Source: Hydractinia symbiolongicarpus (Eukaryota > Cnidaria > Hydrozoa > Anthoathecata > Hydractiniidae). Taken from it: a stretch of 64,000 nt of DNA. The notes beneath the pieces were generated by a model. It was not told the DNA's origin, did not search any database, and saw nothing but the letters and a program-made list of their open reading frames with translations. This document shows positions 1-9,830 of this stretch, one piece after another. The stretch lies in NCBI RefSeq assembly GCF_029227915.1, contig NC_079878.1, positions 1,984,001 to 2,048,000 on the forward strand, read 5' to 3'. Numbering within the stretch: position 1 is the stretch's first letter; the number at the start of each line of letters is the position of its first letter. The translations under genes were made by a program, and so were the position numbers.

Positions 1-743
1 ACATTAAATATAAATCACTACTACTGCGCACCAGGTAGCCACAAAAACCTGCAAAGTTCCGTAAACTTTTGTAAACATTGCTGGCAACAAGTAATCTAAT
101 AATTAGCTTATAGCTAGCTAGCTAGCTAGCTAGCTATACACAACATCTTCAGATGACAGGGAGTGAAGTTATTTGTTCCAAAATTCAAAATATAGACTGT
201 GGCTAAACATTAGGAGACATAAAGCAGATAAAAAAATAAAAGTTCGAGGAAGAGAGGAGGTAGGTTAAATTGTGCTACTTCTGTCGCCATTATTGTTTTA
301 ATTTTTTTATAAATACAGGACCCAGGACCCCAAAAAACATTTCTAGTCTATTTATATGGCGTAAATAAAACGCATTGCTTTATAGATACTAATAGGTTTA
401 TGCGATTTACCTAGATTGGATGTGTGCAATTTAAAAGTATTAATATCGCTAAAGGAGTCATAAACACTTATGGGTATTTGCGCTAAAGGACAACGTTACA
501 CCCACAATTCTTTTAGAACACATTACATTTGCACGTGTTAGTTAAATTTATTAGGAATTCCAGAGCAAAGAAAGATAGCAATAAAATCGCAGACCAATCT
601 CGTTCCTCAGGATGTTTGCTTCTGGGATTCACATTAAAAGTTCTAAGTTAATCGCAAAAACAAAAAATAATTAACAGAGAGTTAATCATGTATAACGTAA
701 AAAAATTATTTGAAATTCCTTCACACTGTCTACAGTGTGCTTG

Positions 744-836
744 GTGCAACCTCGATCCCAGGGCTCTTTGTCTCTTTTTATAACGGGTTTCACCGCCTCG
801 TTATAAAAAAGACTAAGAGACCTGGTATCAAAGTTG
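744..836. mobile_element. small inverted-repeat element (CAACCTCG family), copy 1
   Basis: The left arm begins CAACCTCGATCCCAGGGC and continues into a pyrimidine-rich TCTCTTTTTATAACGGG stretch. The right arm ends in the reverse complement of nearly the same sequence, so the whole unit folds back on itself. It is the best preserved full-length copy, about 93 bp with no coding capacity. It resembles a MITE (non-autonomous DNA transposon); the superfamily is not assigned. Confidence 0.75.
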
Positions 837-1670
837 GGCTGGGTGTACAACTTTTGAAGAAGTGAAAAACACTACTATTTTTGTGTTTTCAACGCAAAAA
901 CTTCATCTCCATTTATCGCAAATAGCTCTCAGTAGAAGAATGGCAAACTATTCGAGCAACCGTCCTAAAATCTACAAAATGCGACTTTGACATAAGAAAT
1001 ATTGAATATATACAGCAAAAATAGCATCGATAGGAGTATATATGTTTTGCAAAGGTGATTTAAAGAATTCATTATATCAAAGCAATGACAAAAGTGCTCA
1101 AATGTTCCGTTTTTTTCACGAAAAATTTACAGGCTTGTATTAAACACTTCTTTTCCATTTTCTGCCTTAAAACTGGATTATCATTTGCAAATTTTCTGTA
1201 TCGAAACCTAATTTATAAGACCTATGAAACTTGGATTTTTCCAAAGAAAAAAGAACCTTATTAAGAACGTACTGCATTCTCTGGTAGATTATTAAAAAAA
1301 AATAATGAGAGTCTAAAATTAATATGTAACATTCTTTCTTCTATTTTACTGTTATGTTAGTAACTTTAACATATGAATTTCTTTTAATCCTTAATCTGAC
1401 ATTTATATTTCCCTATCTTTGGAAAGAACATAAAGAACACAGGTTGAAAAAGCTTTATAAATGAGCACATCCATCATCAGTAAAAAACGTATAGAGTGAT
1501 TTAATGTATGCAAAAATTTTAGTAATCTCGCCTCCCCTAAACTTTATTTGTCATATTTCCCTAAGATTAGTCACCTATAGGAAAGTAGGTAGTATGGTGT
1601 AGAAGCGTGTATAGTGGGGGAGAGAGTATAGTCAATTGTTGGCAGCAGTCTGGTATTATTTTTGTTCTTT

Positions 1671-1768
1671 TCCAACCTCGTCCCCAAGGTATTTTTTTCT
1701 TTTTGATTAATTTGATCGCTCCGTAATAACGGCTCAGGAGCGACAAGGCTCTAAGTATGGGGTTAGTT
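1671..1768. mobile_element. small inverted-repeat element (CAACCTCG family), copy 2, diverged
   Basis: It has the left arm CCAACCTCGTCCCCAAGG followed by a T-rich tract, an internal palindrome (GATCGCTCC...GGAGCGAC), and a degraded right arm around ATGGGGTTAG. The match is recognisable but weaker than copy 1. Confidence 0.5.
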
Positions 1769-2661
1769 CTTTTCCTGGTTTTAAGAGTAGCGTTTAGCAG
1801 ATGTTGAAACTTATAAACTCTATTCTGCAGTTTATAATTTAATGAGAAAAATATTATCTTAATAAGACAATATTATCTTCCCGGGCTTATCGTGCCTATC
1901 TCACAATCCGGTAATTTTAAAAGGGTTTGAAAGTTTTTAATGGATTTTTATTGAGACAAAAACTAGGAATTTTCAAAATTTGACAAATGAACGTTTACAT
2001 TTAGGGTCTGAAATACCCCCAATTCCCGTCACCGCAAGGCCGAAACACCGACATGCAATCTAAGTATAAGCTTTTTCTCTGATAAGAATATGCTTTATAA
2101 GAATATCAGGCTGGGATTTCAGTTTAAAAACAATAAGCCTATTGCTAAGAACAATACTGAAATAAGAATATTGATCAGTTTGGTTATAATATTGATATGC
2201 TTATAAAAGTGTGTATCAATTAACTCAATGATTCAAGAACTAAATACTCGAGTTTCAGACCTTTTAAATTTATTGCGAAGTAAATAAACGTCTAATTCGT
2301 CATCTAAATAACAAAGTTTATATTCTGTGAATTAACAATTCATTCTTTTATAATTAATTCGTTAGTAGGGTATCTATAGCAACCATTTTCAACTTTAAAA
2401 ATGGTAGCAGATAATAACAGATCTTTTTTATGAATGTAAACATTAATTTCTCTTGGAGCAATTAAAACGTAATGAAAGTAAAGTAGAAGTTGCCATGGGG
2501 GAAATAAATGTTAGTAAAATGGTAGCGCTGTGGCAAAACAACATGTTTGTTATCTGTTATGTGAAAGTAGGTAAGGTAGAGAAAAGTTGCCAAAAGTTTC
2601 AGTTCTAGAGATATTGTGGCTACCAACGATAAAGCCGCGTTCATTGTTTAAGTGTATAGTA

Positions 2662-2668
2662 TATAAAA
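2662..2668 (+). promoter_or_regulatory. candidate TATA box of the zinc finger-Tudor-TIR gene
   Basis: TATAAAA lies 86 bases before the ATG at 2754, leaving room for a start site near 2690-2700 and a short 5' UTR. The start site itself is inferred; there is no direct evidence of transcription. Confidence 0.45.
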
Positions 2669-2753
2669 CCTTAAGCAAACACTTCTAAATTCAACCAGTG
2701 GTTGCGCAAAGTGTCTCTTCCACAAATTTATTAGCAAAGCACATATAGTAAAA

Positions 2754-5700
2754 ATGGGATGTGGAGCAAGTCGGGTGAAATGTCCGAAGTGTGAAAAATT
2801 TGAATCAAAAGACGGAGAAAGTTTGTTAAATCACGTCGAAAAAGAACATACTATAATATGTAGCACTTGTGGACTCAAAGGATTCTCGTCAATGGATGCG
2901 CTGTCGAACCATTTCCAAAAATTACACATCGGTATTGACGATTCTTATGAAGACGGAGATATAAATACGGATGTCGTCGACGTAGTTAATGGTTCTTATA
3001 ATGAAGCATCAATAATGTGCCCTAAATGCAACGATGTTAGTTTTAATGATGGTGAAACGTTTTTGGAACATTTGCAAACTAGCCATGAGCTTGCATTACA
3101 TTCTGTTTGCGAAATTGCTAACAACAACAATAACAACAACAACAACAACAACAACATGTCGGCACCGAAACTTAATAAAAACTTAAAAGTCGGCGACAAA
3201 ATTCTTGCTATGTGGTCTCGGTCGAAGTGGCAATATTTTCACGCTACAATAGTCAGATGCATTCCAAGTGAATTGAAATATGAGATTGACTGGGATGATG
3301 GAGATACCACAGGTGTGTGTAAATCTTTGTGTATTTTTTTCGTTAAGTAAAAACATAAGAAGAGGGGGTCGATTTAAATAATCACACGTACGTCCAAGGA
3401 TAATGTCTATTAGGCGCTTGGACTCATCTTTTTTCTTAAAACTGTCTGTGCAAAATAAAAATCGGATTCCTGTTACTTTCTAATCGTAATGGTGCACAAC
3501 CTCGCACCCAGAGATTCTTGCTTTTTTAATATTGAGGCCTTTTCAGGCCGGGATTTGTGGGGCTCTAAAAAGCCGGGGGCGGGGGCTTAAAAAAACCTTG
3601 TTTCCAAAAGCGATGGAGAAAAGTTAAAATAAAATTGGGTAACATTATCCAGAATGTCTAGAATGACGTCATCATAAGTTACTATGACAACAACCGTGGT
3701 TTTACACGAAAATATTTATATCATATTTTAATCCAGAAGCTAAGTAAGTATGATGAAAAGTCACCCCATTTCAACCCCTGATACAGTATGCTTCCGCAGT
3801 TGTTACATCATATTATTAAATTTTCTTTCGTAGGTCGCATTGTAGACTATTATAACGTAGCCGTTGATAAAGTCCCAGATGTAAAAAATGTGGGCATTGG
3901 AAGTATCATTCTGTTCCCACAAGGACAATACCAAGCGAGCGGCACTCAATTAACCGGCGGTAAGAGATGGCACCAGGGAAAGATAACCAACATATACAAA
4001 CGAGACAACACAACGTACTATGATGGCGTACATACGAAAGGTACCGAAGATGGAAAATGGGTGACGCATAAAGGATTTTCAAAACATTTTACAAGATACC
4101 AACTAGAGGATTTCCGAGTGGGTCCAAATGTTTTTGATATAATAGAAGACACGAGTGATGCTACTAAAACTGAAGATATTGATATCTATTTTTCATTTTC
4201 TGGTAGCGACGGCGGATTTACGAAGGTTGATAGCAATATTTGCGATCCGGCTGATATTGTTGCTGATTTGAAAGTAAAAGGGTTGAATGTAGTGAATGGT
4301 TCTAAGGATAATAAAAATGAGGAGTTGAAAGTAAAACTGCAGAAAATGAAAAATTCTAAGGTTTTTGTAGCGTGCATTACAGACGAGTACGCTTTAAACG
4401 ATGATTGTCGAATGGAGTTTCAATATGCTAAATCAACGTTGAAAAAACCGGTTGTGCCTTTAGTTTTCGGCGACGGAATGGAATGGATGATGACCGTAGT
4501 AGGTAGAGAGTCAGTTTTTTGTTAATAATACGTGCACTGTTTTTTTACTGCTTATGTGAATTGTTTATGGTCTTAAGAAAGAACTGAGCTTTTAGTAATG
4601 AAAAGCTTATTTGGGTTTTTTTTAAATGCCATACAAGTTTAGTGTCTCACTTCTCCAATTGCTTACAAAATAAACAAAGAAATCCATAATGGCTGCAGAA
4701 ACCAAGTTGTCAATGAAACAACTTTTTTCATTGTTATTATAAAACTTCTTTATATAAAGTTTTTACATTCCTACAAACCTCCTCTCCGCGGTATTCAATC
4801 TGTTCAAAATAAAACCACTGCTGAGTAATTTATTGCTGCTTGCAGACGGAATCGTGGGTTTACCACAGATTAAGAACTAGTTTAACTTTAATGCTCCTTG
4901 CTGTTTTTAAACTGGTACCGAAGAATTGTGTTTAAATGATGATAAATTGGAACCATGTTTTTAATCCATTCTTTTTTGTAACCTATCAACATTTCAATTC
5001 TTACTACTAGTGTTTATCCTGTAAAAAAACAGCGGGTATTCACAACAACTGGGTTCGATGTTGAGGTATTCATTCACCCGCTGTATATATATGACTATGT
5101 ATAGGACTACTTCGTGCAGTTTTAGCAAAGAGTGGCGTTTTAGCACAATCTCGTCCCCAGGGACTATTTTGCGCCAGAATGCATACTAGAAAGCAACAAA
5201 GCAGCTCTGGAGACGAGGTTGTGATTTATCAGTCATTTCAGACAGGGAACGTGTATTAGTATAACAGATTATACTTTTTATAACTATGATTATTCTTTAG
5301 GTATGTTGTTGGCAGGAGAACTGTACATACATTTTAAGGACAAGAGTGTTCAAAAGCTAAAATTTGAGGAAATGCTAAAGTCACTGTCACAGCATATATC
5401 GAAAAATATTGATTCGACTGTTGACGAAGACGAAAAGCATTCAAATCTGCCCCCGGGTATGTACTTCATAACATAATGATTAGCTGAAGTTTATATATGA
5501 AATCACATAGGGTTCTTTTTAATATCGAAACGGCGAATTGTTTAGTTAATTTTAAAAAATGACGTAATTCTCCATTAGTATTCCGCCAACAAATTTTAAC
5601 TCGCTGGTAAAAGCCGGAAATGCAAACATTGCGCAATAATATAACTGCGCATGTGCATTTGCTGAATTTTGTTGCGTCTTGCTTTTATGGAAATTCGCTT

Positions 5701-8397
5701 CTAGAGTGAAATGAATTGATTATATAAATTTATCTGCTATTATCTTCCCCAGGGGTTCTTGCCTCTTTTAGTATTCAGACCGGCGGCAAGGTAAGCGCTG
5801 GCGGCTTTAACATCAGGCAACAAAGCCTGTAGACGAGGATGCTATTATTTGCTTGATATATACAAGATAAAGGTATATGCGCGGAAGTGGCTTAATTTGT
5901 GTATATAAGTGTACCTTGCTGGACATATTTTGTGATTTAGTGAAAAATGTTTTACGCTTTGAGGGATTTATTTTTTGCGAGCACGCCAGAAATATATTTG
6001 CAGATTCGTATTTTTGCAAATTCGAGGCCTTCAATATTTCTGATATGTCTAATTTTTCAACCTCGACTTCCGGGATCTTTGTCTCGTTTTTATAACGGGA
6101 AGGCGAGACGGAATAGACCTTAAAGCCTGATTATATAAGGCGAGTTGGCTCGGTGTTGAATCGCCGCGTGCTAAGCATGATAAAATTAAACAGCTCCGCA
6201 TAATGGCAGATTGCTACTAAAAAAGATTTGAAATTATATGAGGTGAGTCAACCTGCCTAGGCGGACTGGCTCGTTTTTTTAACCCGGAACGGGTTGATTA
6301 GGCGCGTTGACTTGGTTCATATAATATCACTTTGCCGAGCCAGGGCCGGGTTAAAAAGAAGAGCATGCGCATTGTGATTTAAAACAGAAAAAGCACGATA
6401 ATGGCGAGCGAAGCAGCAGACAAGAAGCTTAAGTGGACTTCAGAACTTGTGGAGCAGCTTACGCGGATTTTCTTGTTTGTGCTGTAAACGTTTTAAAAGT
6501 TCGTCTTGTTAAAAAATATGTCAATGACAAATACAGAACACCTTGGATTTGGAATAACAAACTATTGGCGGCCCAAATACTTAATGGTAACTTCCCTTGT
6601 TTGTTTACATCTTGCATCCGCCATCTTCAAAAAAATACGCACATTTTTTTTTTAACCCGGCAGCAGTGTAGGCTTGACCCGGGTTTTTCAAACGGGCTGG
6701 CCCGCCAACCGGGTCAACACCTAGCCAACTCGCCTCATATAATCAGGCTTTTAAATAAAAAAAAATTTTCTTGACGTCCCTTATATTAAAAAGAGAAAAA
6801 AAAGAAACCCTAGGATCGAGGTTGCTAATTTTTATTAATTTGTTTTATATTTTTGCATAGGTGACGTTTTTATATCATACTGCTGGTCAAATTCGTACCT
6901 AGCCCAGCAAAACAAACAAATAAATACATTCTCAGGTACAGAATTTTCAGATCCGAGGTTGATATCATCTCATCTAAATGAAGAAGGTATAGTCACCTGG
7001 CTTGATATTGAACGCTTAAAATCAGCGGACAAAAATGCAGGTCTATTTGAACAACTGACAAAAGCCTTAAGAGAGGCTAAAGTTTTCGTGCCGTTTATTA
7101 GTGACGAATACGCGAAAAGCGCGAATTGTAGGATGGAATTGCAATTTTCTTTGAAATATCTTGGCAAAAGAGTTATTCCAGTTGTTGTTGGGAAAGGAAG
7201 TATGTGGAAAGAAACAGCAGTTGGAATGCTTCTGGAATCGAACGATGTGAAAATCATAAACTTGCAAAATGAGGATAATGAAACAAGCTTCAGGATAAAA
7301 TTAAAAGAAATAATCAAAGCAATAAAGAAGAATTTAAATGTCAAAACAAGTCCAAGAAAACAAAAGCTTTCTCGCGCTCCGACAATGGGTGATCATGTTA
7401 TATGCCATCACGTTAATTATTGCTATTACACTGCTACTGTGATCGGTTATAATATCTCCACGATGGAGTACACTGTCAACTGGGATGATGGAGATCCTTC
7501 AGGAAGAGTACAAATGTATAATCAAGTAAGCTAAGATATTATCTCCCAACTTCGACCACAGGCCTTTTTTCTCCTTTCGTCCCGTTATAAAAAAAATAAA
7601 AAAACCGTGTGGTCAAGGTTGCTTATTTCTTTTGTCAAACTCCTTCTCAGATCCCAAAGATATTTATCTTTGCGAATCTGATGTCAAAGCTGATCTTATT
7701 TTTTTGCAAAGTTGCAGTTTTCTGGAGAAGCATTTGCAAGGAATAAAGCTTCTGTTCATACTTCGCAGTATTTATTTTTGCATGTTGGGTCACAAAGAAA
7801 AACATTTGTGTACATACTGCCCAAAATCGCAAAGATAAACCTAGGATAACATCAGCAAAATTAACCCCTGTTGATACATCAATTCTGGATTTTTTAACAA
7901 CCTTATTCCTAAAGCCCTTTATTGCTTATTTGGAGCCTAAGAGCATAAAGGTAAAAGTTTAATCGAGATCATTTCCATCGCCTGCTCCCATTTCTTTATT
8001 AGGACAGCGCCGATGTCAAAATAGATTCAAGATGCCCTGGGGACAAGGTTGTGCAACATCTTTTTAATATAATTTTTATAATACCTTTTTTCAATTTTAG
8101 GTGGCACTAGATGTTGTACCAGATCCAGATGACGTGGGAGTTGACTCAATTATATTCTTTCCGCAAGGTTCTTATGGTGCAACCGTTGGCAACAATGATG
8201 GGGGTATCCGTTACCATGAAGGGATTATCACCAAGGTGACCAAAACAGCAAATGATATATTATTTAACGGACATCACACACGTGGCGTAGAAGATGGTAA
8301 GTCCTGTAGGTATAGAGGATACGAATATGAATTTCTAAATATTAGCATTCAAGAAATCAGAATAGCGCCATCAGCATTAGACGCCGTTGCAAGATAG
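2754..8397 (+). CDS. zinc finger-Tudor-TIR-TIR-Tudor protein, 5 coding exons, 781 aa
   Basis: Exons are 2754-3312, 3834-4502, 5301-5456, 6861-7525 and 8101-8397. All boundaries are GT/AG, the phases agree and the total is 2346 nt. Residues 1-8 are MGCGASRV, a classical myristoylation/palmitoylation-type start. C2H2-like fingers lie near 10-32, 36-58 and 89-111, followed by 12 Asn (123-134). A Tudor-like barrel with WDDGD at 180-184 continues into a second half at about 205-290 (GSIILFPQG). TIR domain 1 spans about 302-440 and TIR domain 2 about 462-620 (begins GDVFISYCW). A second Tudor-like module (WDDGD at 669-673, then SIIFFPQG) closes the protein. Both TIRs keep a C-R-M-E motif (Glu381, Glu554) where NAD-cleaving TIRs carry their catalytic Glu. 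TIR1 has a shortened, divergent BB-loop region. Function is inferred only: cytosolic or membrane-attached innate immune signalling or NAD metabolism. I recognise the domains but not a named orthologue. Confidence 0.85.
3494..3600. mobile_element. CAACCTCG-family element in intron 1, partial
   Basis: A left arm (CACAACCTCGCACCCAGAG, then a T tract) is present. The body is G-rich and the right arm is not clearly preserved. It lies inside intron 1 (3313-3833) of the TIR gene. Confidence 0.45.
5143..5223. mobile_element. CAACCTCG-family element in intron 2
   Basis: Left arm CAATCTCGTCCCCAGGG and right arm CTCTGGAGACGAGGTTG are good reverse complements. The unit is only about 80 bp. It lies inside intron 2 (4503-5300) of the TIR gene, the rest of which shows nothing recognisable. 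Confidence 0.7.
5740..5842. mobile_element. CAACCTCG-family element in intron 3, subfamily with AAGTAAGCGCT core
   Basis: The arms are TTCCCCAGGGGTTCTTGCCTC and GCCTGTAGACGAGGATG. The interior GGTAAGCGCTGGCGGC...TTAA segment is nearly the same as one inside the copy at 14726-14850, which defines a subfamily. Confidence 0.65.
6056..6823. mobile_element. CAACCTCG-family element in intron 3, split by a nested transposon
   Basis: The left arm (CAACCTCGACTTCCGGGATC...TATAACGGGA) ends at about 6119 and the right arm (AGAAACCCTAGGATCGAGGTTGC) lies at about 6800-6823. The separation is explained by the 628-bp insertion at 6123-6750. Without the insert the element would be about 140 bp. Confidence 0.65.
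6123..6750. mobile_element. PIF/Harbinger-like non-autonomous element with TTA target duplication
   Basis: The ends are inverted repeats: AAGCCTGATTATATAAGG at the left and its near-perfect complement CCTCATATAATCAGGCTT at the right. Both are flanked by TTA (6120-6122 and 6751-6753), the 3-bp target duplication typical of PIF/Harbinger. Inside, from the ATG at 6401, a short frame reads MASEAADKKLKWTSEL and then hits a stop after about 28 codons. This resembles the start of the Myb/SANT-type DNA-binding ORF that accompanies Harbinger transposases. The element sits inside the small element at 6056-6823, in intron 3 of the TIR gene. Confidence 0.75.
7547..7622. mobile_element. CAACCTCG-family element in intron 4, shortest copy
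   Basis: CAACTTCGACCACAGGCC at the left pairs with GTGTGGTCAAGGTTG at the right. The unit is 76 bp and centred on CCCGTTATAAAAA. It begins about 20 bp after the splice donor of exon 4. Confidence 0.65.
7960..8055. mobile_element. CAACCTCG-family element in intron 4, degraded left arm
   Basis: A good right arm (GCCCTGGGGACAAGGTTGTG) lies near 8032-8053. The left arm (AATCGAGATCATTTCC) is a weak match. It lies about 45 bp before the acceptor of exon 5. Confidence 0.45.
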
Positions 8398-8730
8398 TTG
8401 GAATTTTGGGAGAAATAAAGATCCTACAAAACGAGTCAGCTACATGGTGGATGCCATAAAGAGAGAAAATGAAGCGAAGCTGTCTTATTAGAATAGGAAA
8501 ATACTTTTTCAAACATAGCTATAGGAGACTTGGGACAAATCCGTTCATGCAAAGAGATCCCTATAAAACAAAGAAAAATTCAAGGAAGAATTTTTAAACG
8601 CATATGGATTGCGGTATTCCAAACCATTCGCTCTGCTCAAAAGATTATGACATGTGCTATGAACTGTGTGTATTCTAAAATTAGTAGTGATAGATACTTA
8701 TTACAAGTCATATTAGGTAACTTGTAGTTT
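8398..8730 (+). pseudogene. frame-broken, coding-like tail after the TIR gene stop
   Basis: Directly after the TAG at 8395-8397 the other frames read as plausible protein for short runs. One frame from 8393 reads DSWNFGRNKDPTKRVSYMVD and onward to a stop at 8489. A different frame from 8493 includes KYFFKHSYRRLGTNPF. A third frame from 8576 includes KFKEEFLNAYGLRYSKPF. A last run near 8640 includes DYDMCYELCVF. Together they look like one former C-terminal extension broken by several indels, not random sequence. An AATAAA at 8414-8419 may now end the transcript. The alternatives are assembly indels or a fragment of a separate decayed gene. Confidence 0.4.
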
Positions 8731-9717
8731 GCATCTTATGAATATTAATATAACCAATCAACAGAATATACACATCTATATACACAAGAAATCCATTTTG
8801 CTATCATATTTGTTTTCCATGGTAGCTAGTATGTGTTCAATGCTTAAGACTTTATTTTAATACACACACTGCGCAAGTTTATTTGTTTTTGTTTCATATC
8901 TTTTAAAAAAAGTTTTTTACCTTTAGTGAAGATCTAGTCTCTCATCTTCAAGAACAGCTTGGTCATTATGAAAATAAAATAGATTTTTTATATGAACAGG
9001 TGTGATCTATATAGTACTTCTTCATACATCGTTCCTTAAAAATTTAAAGCAGGGTAGAAATTTTTTCTAAGGCAACTCCAATCAAAATGGCCTCTCCTAG
9101 GTGACCATTTATTGCTCTCTTAACTGTCAAAACCAAATCGTTGGCAGTGTTTAGTTTTCTGCACACATTTTATATTAGTTATTTAGCTGGGGGATAGGGC
9201 TTTGTGCCTGGGGGATAGGTCTTCCCTTTTGGTATCGCACGGCCTACAAAGACGAAAATTATTATAATAAATCACGAGGCCCAGGAGCTTGAAGATTTCC
9301 GCCATGAAGTTTCATAATTTCTATGACAATTGCATAAAATACAAGTGAATAGATAAAAAAATTACATATATTTTCTAAAAAAGTTTAAAAATTTAATGCA
9401 CAATAGCTCTCTGAGTACTCCTTTAATTAAGATAACAGAGTTTTTTGGCTCAGCCAGGATGTCTCTTACTTTAATGGAGATTTTCTGAACATTTCTTAAA
9501 ATTCATTTCAGCAAGATCTCTGTCAATCTATTTGCGATTTAGTAGTGACTACCTATAATCACAGCCTTATGTTAATAACTGTGTTTTTTATATAAAAAAG
9601 ACGTGCATTATTAGCATTTATAAAGCAGACAAATCCGTTAACATAAATTTTATTCAAAAAGTCGCCTAAATTCACTTAGATACTCGGATTCTCCCTTCCT
9701 TAGGGTGTTAGGGTTAG
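8731..9717. other. no gene seen
   Basis: AT-rich intergenic DNA. I see no coding frame with convincing composition and no clear repeat apart from A/T runs. The next recognisable object is the small transposon at 9718. Confidence 0.4.
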
Positions 9718-9830
9718 AACCAATCTCGTTCCCAAGACTTTTTGTTTCTCATTAGCGTTGCGCTTATTGATAGGTCTGACTTCGTCTGATATCCAGAAAG
9801 AGACAACGTGTCCTGGGATCGTGGTTGGGC
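9718..9830. mobile_element. CAACCTCG-family element, intergenic copy
   Basis: Arms are CCAATCTCGTTCCCAAGAC at the left and TCCTGGGATCGTGGTTGGG at the right, with an internal GTCTGACTTCGTCTGAT palindrome. Confidence 0.65.

Larger units (their letters stand above)
1..2650. other. gene-free AT-rich flank upstream of the TIR gene
   Basis: I see no supportable coding region here. The stretch holds a (CTAG)n/(GCTA)n microsatellite near 113-136, two members of the small inverted-repeat transposon family (744-836 and about 1671-1768), and otherwise AT-rich sequence. A lone arm-like match to the same family lies near 592-612. The distal promoter of the gene at 2754 may be in the last few hundred bases, but no recognisable immune-type operator was found by eye. 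Confidence 0.5.

Noticed and set aside
2996-3199. Minus-strand frame with a run of 12 Leu
   Set aside because: It is the complement of the poly-Asn run in exon 1 of the TIR gene. The plus strand carries the recognisable domains.
6970-7344. Minus-strand frame of 124 codons
   Set aside because: Antisense shadow of the TIR2 exon; no domain, and the sense strand explains the conservation.
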